Source of the DNA: Ruminococcaceae bacterium UBA1448
Lineage (GTDB): Bacteria; Bacillota; Clostridia; Oscillospirales; Ruminococcaceae
NCBI GenBank assembly: GCA_002329405.1
Contig: DCTE01000209.1
Span: 1 to 6,231 of the forward strand
Direction: 5' to 3'
DNA: 6,231 nucleotides
Of the stretch, positions 1 to 4,978 are shown piece by piece. Each line of letters begins with the position of its first letter. Positions within the stretch are counted from its first letter, which is position 1. The position numbers and the translations under genes were made by a program. Below the pieces are notes generated by a model. That model was given only the letters and a program-made list of their open reading frames with translations. It was not told the DNA's origin and ran no database searches.

Positions 1-632
1 ATACCCATCGTATGGTCGTCGACGACGTTTGCGAAGTTATAGGTCGGCATGCCGTCGGTTTTAATCAGAATCTGGTCATCCAGTTCGGAGTTGTTGACGG
101 TGATATCGCCAAAAACCTCATCATGGAAGGTCGTAGTGCCTTCCTTCGGGCACTTCTGGCGGATAACGTAAGGAATGCCGGCAGCCAGCTTCTCAGCGAC
201 CTCTTCCTTGCTCAGGTTGCGGCAGTGGCCGTCATATTTGGGGACCATGCCGGATGCGGTCTGGATCTTGCGCATCTCTTCCAGACGGTCCTTGTCGCAG
301 AAGCAGTAATAAGCATGTCCCAGCTCTACCAGCTTTTCAGCATAAGCCTTGAACATGCCCATCCGCTGGCTCTGGACGTACGGGCCGACCGGGCCGCCGA
401 TATCGGGGCCTTCGTCCCAGTTGAGGCCGGTCTTGCGCAGGGTGTTGTAAATAATATCGACCGCGCCTTCGACATAACGTTCCTGGTCGGTGTCCTCGAT
501 ACGCAGGATAAAAGTACCGTTATGTTTTTTGGCGATCAGGTAGGTGTACAGCGCAGTACGCAGGTTGCCGATATGCATATAACCGGTCGGGCTGGGTGCG
601 AACCGGGTTCTGACGGGTTTATTGTTTTCCAT
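1..632 (-). CDS. gltX: Glutamyl-tRNA synthetase, N-terminal part (truncated by window edge)
   Basis: Cytoplasmic class I aminoacyl-tRNA synthetase that charges tRNA-Glu (and, in many bacteria, tRNA-Gln) with glutamate. My reverse-strand translation gives 210 residues before the left edge. It opens with the family's N-terminal signature, FAPSPTGYMHIGN at residues 11-23, in which HIGN is the class I HIGH motif. Further GluRS hallmarks are LRIEDTDQER near 43-52 and GMPTYNFANVVDDH at 194-207. Three cysteines (C110, C112, C137) sit where the zinc site lies in enzymes such as E. coli GluRS, but the fourth ligand position appears to be Asn rather than His. The KMSKS loop and anticodon-binding domain lie outside the window. 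The ATG at 632-630 is preceded by a purine-rich ribosome site (GAGGAAAGGAAGA) and begins at the usual place for the family. It is divergent from the 76-residue gene and has its own promoter at 726-754. Confidence 0.97.
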   Translation of the reverse strand, partial: MENNKPVRTRFAPSPTGYMHIGNLRTALYTYLIAKKHNGTFILRIEDTDQERYVEGAVDIIYNTLRKTGLNWDEGPDIGGPVGPYVQSQRMGMFKAYAEKLVELGHAYYCFCDKDRLEEMRKIQTASGMVPKYDGHCRNLSKEEVAEKLAAGIPYVIRQKCPKEGTTTFHDEVFGDITVNNSELDDQILIKTDGMPTYNFANVVDDHTMG

Positions 633-680
633 CGTTGGAGTCTTCCTTTCCTCTATACAAAATACCTCTGTCTGAGCTGA

Positions 681-699
681 TGTTTTCCCGCAGAAAACA
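681..699 (-). other. Small stem-loop in the gltX leader
   Basis: A perfect 7-bp inverted repeat (TGTTTTC / GAAAACA) with a 5-nt loop lies in the predicted 5' untranslated region of gltX, between its promoter and ribosome site. It is not followed by a U tract on the minus strand, so it is not a terminator. I see no T-box signature around it. It may stabilise the leader or be incidental. Confidence 0.4.
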
Positions 700-725
700 C
701 AAGGTTGACAAAGTACATCCAGTTT

Positions 726-754
726 ATTTTACCCTGTTTGCCCCGGAATGTCAA
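726..754 (-). promoter_or_regulatory. Sigma-A-type promoter for gltX
   Basis: Reading the minus strand, a perfect -35 box TTGACA (754-749) is followed by a 17-base spacer and TAAAAT (731-726), one mismatch from the -10 consensus. Transcription would start near 719, giving a leader of about 87 nt before the gltX ATG. It lies back to back with the promoter of the plus-strand gene at 835; the two -35 boxes are about 20 bp apart. Confidence 0.85.
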
Positions 755-773
755 TACAAAACCGCGACAATCC

Positions 774-802
774 TTGACGAACCGGCATTCAGGCTGTACA
801 AT
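774..802 (+). promoter_or_regulatory. Sigma-A-type promoter for the 76-residue gene (and probably mrr)
   Basis: TTGACG (774-779), a 17-base spacer and TACAAT (797-802) form a near-consensus promoter, one mismatch in each box. The predicted start is near 809, about 26 nt before the ATG at 835, leaving room for the GGGAGGG ribosome site at 821-827. No separate promoter is evident before mrr, so this one probably also drives mrr. Confidence 0.82.
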
Positions 803-834
803 AAAATCAAGCAATTTACAGGGAGGGTTTTACC

Positions 835-1065
835 ATGTTCTTCCGCGGCAAAAAACATCCGGCCCCCGGCAAAATCACCTATGACCCGTCTGCCATGTCC
901 CCCGCCATCCATGCCAGCATCTGTACCGGCGAACAGACGGCAGGTTTTATCAGCCGGGAAACCGGGGCCTTTACCGGCGTCATGCTGATCAATTCCCCCG
1001 AGGACAGGAAACAGTTCTGTAAAGAGTTCGGCGTCCGGGACGCGGATATCAAAATTATTTATTGA
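835..1065 (+). CDS. Small conserved-looking protein of unknown function (76 aa)
   Basis: A 76-residue soluble protein with no signal peptide or membrane segment. The N-terminus is basic (MFFRGKKHPAPGK). The middle reads ISRETGAFTGVMLINSPED, and the C-terminus, KEFGVRDADIKIIY, is charged. I recall similar small hypothetical proteins from clostridial genomes with the same layout (basic start, a central ASICTGEQ..GF segment, a Tyr-ending tail), but I know no experimental function, and any enzyme name would be unsupported at this length. The start is well set: GGGAGGG (821-827) lies 7 bases before the ATG, and a near-consensus promoter sits just upstream. Composition is GC-rich like gltX and unlike the downstream mrr. 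It is divergent from gltX. The stop codon is 20 bases before the mrr ATG, so the two are probably co-transcribed although probably of different origin. Confidence 0.8.
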   Translation: MFFRGKKHPAPGKITYDPSAMSPAIHASICTGEQTAGFISRETGAFTGVMLINSPEDRKQFCKEFGVRDADIKIIY

Positions 1066-1085
1066 CCAAGGGAGAAATATTTGCT

Positions 1086-1991
1086 ATGAACGTTCCAAAA
1101 TATAATGAACTTTATAAACCTTTATTGCAATGTCTCGCTGATGCCCAGCCACACAGCTATAAAGATATCCGTGCACAGCTGGCCCAACTTCTTCATCTTT
1201 CAGCAACAGACATTAATGAACTTCTCCCCAGTGGAAGACAAACCTTCTTTGCTAACCGTATCGGATGGGCAAGTACATATTTGAAAAAAGCTGGGTTAAT
1301 TGAAAGCCCTAAAAGAGGTTTCTTACAAATTACTACTGACGGAAAAGAGATGCTTTCTAATCACCCCGACCAATTGAATAACGTATATCTGCAACAACAT
1401 TTCCCAACTTTTGCAGCTTTCATATCCACACAAAATTCCGATTCTGCCGATGTAAATAATAATCTCACCAGTTCTGAAACTCCTGATGACCTTCTGGAAA
1501 ATGCGTATTCCTCGATTAATCAAAAACTATCTGATGATTTAATGACAGAAATTATGAAACTTGACCCCATTACCTTTGAAAAAATGGTATTGGATTTACT
1601 CGGGAAAATGGGGTATGGCCGTTTCTCACGTTTAACAACGCCTGCTTCAAATGACGAGGGTATTGACGGAATTCTGATGGAAGACAAATTGGGATTCAAT
1701 CTGATCTATATCCAAGTCAAACAATGGAAGTCCGACCATATTGTAAGTCGACCGGATATTCAATCCTTTGCAGGCGCTCTTGTTGGGAAAAATGGGAATG
1801 GTCTTTTTATTACAACTTCTTCCTTTTCTCAGCCTGCAATTGACTACGCAAAAAAATGTCGCATTATTTTAATTGATGGCAAGAAACTGACCCAATATAT
1901 GATTGAATACAATTTCGGCGTCCATACAAAAAAAATTTTTGAAATAAAAGAAATTGATTCTGATACATTTGATAGTTATCAGGAATTGTAA
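1086..1991 (+). CDS. mrr: Mrr-type type IV restriction endonuclease
   Basis: Complete 301-residue protein, close to E. coli Mrr in length. Family members cut DNA bearing foreign modified bases and need no partner methyltransferase. Residues 1-90 match the N-terminal winged-helix Mrr_N domain: a VPKYNELYKPLLQ start and LPSGRQTFFANRIGWA at 47-62, followed by LKKAGLI. A polar linker (about 113-145) leads to the Mrr_cat PD-(D/E)xK-like nuclease domain from about 155. Its visible elements are FEKMVLDLLGKMGYG (164-178), the acidic EGIDGI with D194, IQVK with Q210 and K212, and the FITTSSFS strand at 241-248. The ATG at 1086 has an AAGGGAGA ribosome site at 1068-1075. A TTG at 1062, overlapping the upstream TGA stop, would add 8 residues but lacks such a site. 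Composition is AT-rich (22 G/C in the 60 bases 1321-1380), unlike both flanking genes, which suggests acquisition. No modification methylase or other restriction subunit is visible. Confidence 0.95.
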   Translation: MNVPKYNELYKPLLQCLADAQPHSYKDIRAQLAQLLHLSATDINELLPSGRQTFFANRIGWASTYLKKAGLIESPKRGFLQITTDGKEMLSNHPDQLNNVYLQQHFPTFAAFISTQNSDSADVNNNLTSSETPDDLLENAYSSINQKLSDDLMTEIMKLDPITFEKMVLDLLGKMGYGRFSRLTTPASNDEGIDGILMEDKLGFNLIYIQVKQWKSDHIVSRPDIQSFAGALVGKNGNGLFITTSSFSQPAIDYAKKCRIILIDGKKLTQYMIEYNFGVHTKKIFEIKEIDSDTFDSYQEL

Positions 1992-2004
1992 CTTCAATGA
2001 AATC

Positions 2005-2044
2005 AGCCCGTTTTCAGCTTCCACCGAAAACGGGCTGTTCTTTT
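2005..2044 (+). terminator. Intrinsic terminator after mrr, possibly bidirectional
   Basis: A perfect 11-bp stem (AGCCCGTTTTC at 2005-2015 with GAAAACGGGCT at 2026-2036) closes a 10-nt loop and is followed on the plus strand by a T-rich run (2038-2044). It begins 13 bases after the mrr stop and abuts the stop codon of the convergent MATE gene. The minus-strand tail (GATTTCATT) is a weaker U tract, so the same hairpin may also end MATE transcription. Confidence 0.88.
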
Positions 2045-3390
2045 CAGGCTCCGCGCCTGTCCCTGCTCCACATCCATCCAAAATACGCTGCACAAATGAC
2101 AATCGAAATCAGCGAAGCAGCCGGGGCTGCAATCCCCATCGGAGTCAAGCTCCCCGAAGTCACCCGGCTCATCAGCCAGGTCACCGGGATTCTGACCGCA
2201 AAGGTCGCAACCATCGAATGGGCAAAGCAAACAATCGACCGGCGTCTCGCATTCAGGTACGCATTCATGCAAAATACAAAGCTGACCAGGATGCAGTCAA
2301 TCGAATAGGTGCGGACATATTCCGCCCCTGACTGGATAACCGCCGGGTCACCCGTAAAGATACCGACCAGCAGATCGGGGATCAGCTGGCTGAGCAGGCA
2401 GATCACGCATCCGCAGACCAATGAAAAGACGATCCCCCACTTCATCGAACTGCGGGCGCGATCGTCCCGCCCGGCGCCGATATTCTGGGAAGCCATCGTC
2501 GCAACTGCCGACGAAAACGCGCCCGGCACCAGAAACGCAAACCCCATCAGCTTTTCGACAACGCCAACCGCTGCCGACGCAATGACCCCCAGCGTATTGA
2601 TGATCGCCGAGATTGCCAGAAACGAAACATTGACCAGCACGTCCTGCAAGGCGAGCGGGACGCCGACCTGCAAAATCGCGGTCAGTTCCTTTTTCCGCGG
2701 TGCAAAATCATTGCGGTGCATTTCCACATGAAAACCGCCCCGCAGCATATGCGTCAATGCACAGATGAAGGACACCCCCTGGGCCGCAACCGTCGCGACC
2801 GCCGCACCTGCTGCCCCCAGCTTCAGAAAACCGGTCAGCAGAAAATCCAGTACAATATTGACCACGCAGGCAATCGAAATGAAAATGACCGGCGTCTTCG
2901 AGTCCCCCAGTCCGCGATAGATACTGCTGACCGCGTTATACCCAACGATAAACGGCAGACCGGCACAGCAGATAAAGACATACTGCCTTGCATACGCCAC
3001 CGCTTCGGCAGGCGTCATCATCACCGCGACCATCCCGTTTGTCCCCAGCAGCATGACCGGCGTCAGAAATACCGCGATCGCGATAAACAAAAAGGTCAAG
3101 TTGCCGACAGCCCGTGCGACGCCCGGCTGGTTGTTTTCGCCGATCCTCCGCCCGATCAGCACCGTTCCGCCCATCGAAATCCCCTGTACCAGTGCCGTCA
3201 CCGTCATCATCAGCTGGGAACCGATCGAAACCGCCGATACCGCTGCTGAATCGGCATACTGCCCGACGACAAACAGGTCGACCGCCCCATAAACCGCCTG
3301 TAGGAAGCTGGCCGCCATAAAGGGCAGCGCAAACTGCAAAAGCGCCGAGGCAATCCTCCCGGTAATCAGCCTGTTTTCCTTTTCCGTCAT
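2044..3390 (-). CDS. MATE-family multidrug/metabolite efflux transporter
   Basis: Inner-membrane antiporter of about 12 transmembrane helices that exports organic cations or drugs in exchange for Na+ or H+; the substrate cannot be read from sequence. With the preferred start it is 448 residues, normal for MATE proteins. It has the duplicated architecture: an N-terminal half beginning ALPFMAASFLQAVYGAVDLF, then the YRGLGDSKTP loop typical of the family near 161-170, and a C-terminal half starting around VGVPLALQDVLV. Hydrophobic segments run throughout. Start choice: the ATG at 3390-3388 is preceded by AAAGGACGGA (3407-3398). An in-frame ATG at 3423 would add 11 residues but has no good ribosome site and lies closer to the leader terminator. 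GC-rich (38 G/C in the 60 bases 2461-2520). Monocistronic: promoter at 3526-3554, an attenuator-like terminator in the leader, and a terminator just past the stop. Close to the DinF/NorM-like clostridial MATE group, but I cannot assign a subgroup. Confidence 0.95.
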   Translation of the reverse strand: MTEKENRLITGRIASALLQFALPFMAASFLQAVYGAVDLFVVGQYADSAAVSAVSIGSQLMMTVTALVQGISMGGTVLIGRRIGENNQPGVARAVGNLTFLFIAIAVFLTPVMLLGTNGMVAVMMTPAEAVAYARQYVFICCAGLPFIVGYNAVSSIYRGLGDSKTPVIFISIACVVNIVLDFLLTGFLKLGAAGAAVATVAAQGVSFICALTHMLRGGFHVEMHRNDFAPRKKELTAILQVGVPLALQDVLVNVSFLAISAIINTLGVIASAAVGVVEKLMGFAFLVPGAFSSAVATMASQNIGAGRDDRARSSMKWGIVFSLVCGCVICLLSQLIPDLLVGIFTGDPAVIQSGAEYVRTYSIDCILVSFVFCMNAYLNARRRSIVCFAHSMVATFAVRIPVTWLMSRVTSGSLTPMGIAAPAASLISIVICAAYFGWMWSRDRRGA

Positions 3391-3431
3391 GCAAATTTCC
3401 GTCCTTTCTGCTGTCGTTTCCATCGGTATCC

Positions 3432-3483
3432 AAAAAAGCCGGACAAGACAACGGGACTCTCACCCGCCATCTTATCCGGCTTT
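3432..3483 (-). terminator. Leader terminator/attenuator upstream of the MATE gene
   Basis: On the minus strand AAAGCCGGA (3483-3475) pairs perfectly with TCCGGCTTT (3443-3435). After one mismatch the stem continues with AAG/CTT, and an inner CGGG/CCCG hairpin closes a 7-nt loop. The stem is followed by a run of six U (3437-3432). This is a strong intrinsic terminator, yet it lies downstream of the MATE promoter and about 40 bases before the MATE start codon, so it must be read through for expression. That placement is typical of riboswitch- or attenuation-controlled genes. Upstream in the leader, a 5-bp hairpin (CCATA 3504-3500 with TATGG 3489-3485) could be extended by GGC (3509-3507) pairing with GCC (3480-3478) of the terminator arm, giving a possible but weak competing antiterminator. 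I recognise no known riboswitch class. Confidence 0.8.
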
Positions 3484-3525
3484 GCCATATCCCAAAATGT
3501 ATGGACGCCTCCGATGAACAGTTTT

Positions 3526-3554
3526 ATTTTAACAAACTCCGACTTTATTGTCAA
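3526..3554 (-). promoter_or_regulatory. Sigma-A-type promoter for the MATE gene
   Basis: Minus strand: TTGACA (3554-3549), 17-base spacer, TAAAAT (3531-3526), the same core as the gltX promoter. Transcription would start near 3519, so the leader to the ATG at 3390 is about 130 nt and contains the terminator at 3432-3483. The gene-free stretch 3391-3725 is accounted for by this promoter and leader plus the divergent promoter and repeats at 3616-3706. Confidence 0.87.
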
Positions 3555-3615
3555 GAGCATACATCATGGCAGCATTTGCAAAGACAGTGGAAAGATTTTT
3601 ATCTTAACCATCGGT

Positions 3616-3627
3616 ACAAAATTTTGT
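3616..3627. repeat. 12-bp perfect palindrome ACAAAATTTTGT
   Basis: A perfect palindrome in the AT-rich region between the divergent MATE and DUF6442 promoters, about 22 bp upstream of the latter's -35 box. It could be a regulator binding site, but AT-rich palindromes of this size can occur by chance and no second copy is visible. Confidence 0.35.
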
Positions 3628-3649
3628 TATAAAAATCCTGTAATATCTG

Positions 3650-3678
3650 TTGACAAGTGTACTTGGCAATACTATAAC
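3650..3678 (+). promoter_or_regulatory. Sigma-A-type promoter for the DUF6442/Xre operon
   Basis: TTGACA (3650-3655), a 17-base spacer and TATAAC (3673-3678), one mismatch in the -10 box. Transcription would begin near 3685, about 40 nt before the first ATG at 3726. The spacer is overlapped by candidate operator repeats, consistent with repression by the Xre protein encoded as the second gene. Confidence 0.86.
3654..3665. promoter_or_regulatory. Candidate operator: inverted repeat CAAGT-GT-ACTTG
   Basis: A 5+5 bp inverted repeat overlaps the end of the -35 box and the start of the spacer, where a bound repressor would block RNA polymerase. Its right half-site (ACTTG) recurs at 3696-3700 as part of an 11-bp direct repeat. 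Assignment to the Xre protein at 4075-4281 is inference from position. Confidence 0.5.
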
Positions 3679-3706
3679 AAAGATATGCAAAGAAAACTTG
3701 GCAATA
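3661..3706 (+). repeat. 11-bp direct repeat ACTTGGCAATA flanking the transcription start
   Basis: ACTTGGCAATA occurs at 3661-3671 (within the promoter spacer) and again at 3696-3706 (just after the predicted start site), 35 bp apart and so about three to three and a half helical turns. The second copy runs into a small palindrome CAATATTG (3702-3709). Repeated sites on both sides of a -10 box suit cooperative binding of a small helix-turn-helix repressor. Confidence 0.6.
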
Positions 3707-3725
3707 TTGTTTGGAGGTTTCTAAT

Positions 3726-4061
3726 ATGAACAGGGACGAAATTTTAGCAAAAAGCAGAGCAGAAAACAAAAATAAGGACATATATGAACAAGAAGTCCTA
3801 AAGAAGGCAGGTAAAAGTGCAGTCATTGTCCAACTGGTTTTGGCGGCTGTCTTTTTCGCAACACAGATTTTTGTAGGCAAAGGCATAAACTGGGGACTGT
3901 GGGCACTTGTCTTCAGCACAAATATGACGATCTCCTGGGTAAAATATATCAACCTGCATCGTCAGCGCGAACTTGCGACGGCAATTATCTATACGATATT
4001 TGTATTTGTAATGTCCGGGTATTACATCTATAACCTCATTATATCTTCCGCAGTCCTGTAA
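3726..4061 (+). CDS. DUF6442-like small three-helix membrane protein
   Basis: A 111-residue protein with a charged, hydrophilic N-terminal segment (MNRDEILAKSRAENKNKD, residues 1-30) followed by three hydrophobic segments at roughly 31-50, 53-75 and 85-107, so probably an integral membrane protein. The start motif NRDEILAKSRAENKNKD is what I associate with DUF6442 proteins of Firmicutes, which have no established biochemical function and often sit beside small Xre regulators. The ATG at 3726 has a perfect GGAGG (3713-3717) 8 bases upstream; an in-frame TTG at 3711 overlaps that ribosome site and is excluded. It is the first gene of a two-gene operon: the Xre gene starts 13 bases after its stop. 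Moderately AT-rich compared with the flanking MATE and mobA genes. It may be the regulated target of the partner repressor. Whether it senses, transports or acts as a toxin-like protein cannot be read from sequence. Confidence 0.85.
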   Translation: MNRDEILAKSRAENKNKDIYEQEVLKKAGKSAVIVQLVLAAVFFATQIFVGKGINWGLWALVFSTNMTISWVKYINLHRQRELATAIIYTIFVFVMSGYYIYNLIISSAVL

Positions 4062-4074
4062 GGCGGTGGAAAAT

Positions 4075-4281
4075 ATGGATGATAAGCTGATATTAAAAAA
4101 TCGCCTCAGGGAAATTCGGACAAAATTAAAGATATCACAAAGCCAACTGGCAAATATGGTTGGCGTGTCCCGTAACACGATCAGTTCCATCGAAACTGGC
4201 CAGTTCAATCCGACAGCAAAACTGGCACTGATTCTCTGTATTGCACTGGATAAAAAATTTGAAGATATATTCTACTTTTGA
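4075..4281 (+). CDS. Small Xre/Cro-family transcriptional regulator (YgzD-like)
   Basis: A 68-residue protein consisting of essentially one Xre-type helix-turn-helix domain. The scaffold is LKNRLREIRTKLKISQSQLA, then VGVSRNTISSIETGQFNPT, with the recognition helix at about residues 32-42. The tail ALDKKFEDIFYF is characteristic of very short Firmicutes regulators of the YgzD type. It should bind DNA as a dimer in the cytoplasm and probably represses its own operon, since candidate operators overlap the promoter at 3650-3678. Start: the ATG at 4075 lies behind AAGGCGGTGGA (4060-4070). A GTG at 4066 would add three residues but sits inside this purine-rich stretch. It is co-transcribed with the DUF6442 gene 13 bases upstream, and a terminator follows at 4330. 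No effector-binding domain is present, so any signal must come through the membrane partner, proteolysis or dimerisation. Confidence 0.92.
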   Translation: MDDKLILKNRLREIRTKLKISQSQLANMVGVSRNTISSIETGQFNPTAKLALILCIALDKKFEDIFYF

Positions 4282-4329
4282 AGCTATTTGATCTGCCTGC
4301 TCAGAAGAATGGGCGTTTTTAAAAATAGC

Positions 4330-4367
4330 AAAAGGCACTGCCATCTGCGGACAGCGCCTTTTATTTT
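4330..4367 (+). terminator. Bidirectional intrinsic terminator between the Xre and mobA genes
   Basis: AAAAGGC-a-CTG (4330-4340) pairs with CAG-c-GCCTTTT (4352-4362), with one internal mismatch and an 11-nt loop. It is followed on the plus strand by TATTTT and preceded by an A-rich tract, so the minus-strand transcript ends GCCTTTTGCTATTTTT. It can therefore stop both the DUF6442/Xre operon and the mobA transcript converging on it. The rest of 4282-4408 holds no further gene. Confidence 0.85.
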
Positions 4368-4408
4368 GGATAGTCAAAAAATGTCGTAACTACAAAAGCT
4401 TTATCAAT

Positions 4409-4978
4409 CTACACCTGAACCATCTTTTGTAACAGTACCAGATCTTCCGGTGCATTGACGTTAAAATGCACCGTCTCAAACCCGGTCCCGGCAAGCGGAA
4501 TGACCCGGACCGGCACCCGTTCCAGCAGTCCCATCAGCCGCCGCTCTCCATTCTGGAGCATCTGCCTGATAACTGGCAGGCAATCCCGATGATAAACTGC
4601 ACCGAGCGGCTGAAGCCGCCCATCCGGTGTCTGGCTGATGGTCAGCCCCTCACCCGCCCGCTCCATCATAAAACGAACGAACGCTTCGGTGATCAGCGGG
4701 GTATCACAGGCCGCAGCAAACAGCGCGTCACATCCGGTAACGGATAACCCGGCGTAGATTCCGCCCAGCGGCCCGCATCCGGCAAACTCTTCATAAACGG
4801 AACGAAAACTGCTTTTTCCCGTGCCTGCGTACAGTTTTTCCGGCAGAAAGTCCATCGCTTCTTCTACCCACTGCAAAAAACTTTTGCCGTCCAGCAGCAG
4901 ACATCCTTTATCTATACCGCCCATCCGCCGGCTTTTGCCACCGCCTAAAATCAGCCCGCCGCAGTCTTCAATCCGCAT
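4409..4978 (-). CDS. mobA: Molybdenum cofactor guanylyltransferase MobA
   Basis: Cytoplasmic nucleotidyltransferase that joins GMP from GTP to Mo-molybdopterin, yielding the guanine dinucleotide cofactor used by DMSO-reductase-family enzymes. The 189-residue product has the family's Rossmann-like layout. The GTP-binding signature LILGGGKSRRMGGIDKG is at residues 9-25, GPLGGIYAGL at 69-78, and the metal-binding CDTPL at 91-95. FNVNAPEDL (172-180) is the C-terminal signature of MobA-type proteins. Length is normal. The ATG at 4978-4976 has AAGAGGG (4991-4985) six bases upstream; an in-frame TTG at 4999 would add seven residues without a better ribosome site. It overlaps the end of the upstream oxidoreductase gene by 11 bases, implying translational coupling and a shared operon, which fits a dedicated cofactor supply for that enzyme. 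A paralogous nucleotidyltransferase such as MocA is less likely given the C-terminal motif. Confidence 0.93.
   Translation of the reverse strand: MRIEDCGGLILGGGKSRRMGGIDKGCLLLDGKSFLQWVEEAMDFLPEKLYAGTGKSSFRSVYEEFAGCGPLGGIYAGLSVTGCDALFAAACDTPLITEAFVRFMMERAGEGLTISQTPDGRLQPLGAVYHRDCLPVIRQMLQNGERRLMGLLERVPVRVIPLAGTGFETVHFNVNAPEDLVLLQKMVQV

Noticed and set aside
12..680. Long plus-strand open frame of 222 codons
   Set aside because: It is the antisense of gltX, which has unmistakable GluRS motifs, a ribosome site and a promoter on the minus strand; the plus frame has no recognisable domain.
705..733. TTGACA on the plus strand at 705-710 as a further promoter
   Set aside because: At 17-bp spacing the -10 would be TTTACC, lacking the key A2 and T6; the TTGACG/TACAAT pair at 774-802 is much better and correctly spaced from the gene.
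1062..1090. TTGACC at 1062-1067 as an mrr promoter, or TTG 1062 as the mrr start
   Set aside because: A -10 box would fall on the mrr start codon, leaving no leader. The TTG start has no ribosome site, whereas the ATG at 1086 does and matches the E. coli Mrr N-terminus.
1066..2004. Transposon or integron ends flanking mrr
   Set aside because: I looked for terminal inverted repeats, target-site duplications or an attachment-like site on both sides of mrr and found none convincing.
2716..3463. Overlapping long frames on both strands within the MATE region
   Set aside because: They are low-complexity shadow frames (rich in Arg, His, Asp and Gly) caused by the high GC content of the MATE gene, whose own frame shows full MATE features.
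3432..3483. Plus-strand guanidine-III-like reading of GCCGGACAAGAC...
   Set aside because: A partial resemblance to the class's GGACAAGAC element only; the remaining consensus is absent, and the orientation would point to the DUF6442 operon rather than the MATE gene. The U tract shows the functional strand is minus.
3592..3605. AAGAT-TTTT-ATCTT inverted repeat
   Set aside because: A 5-bp AT-rich stem with no following tract and no relation to a promoter element; likely chance in AT-rich intergenic DNA.
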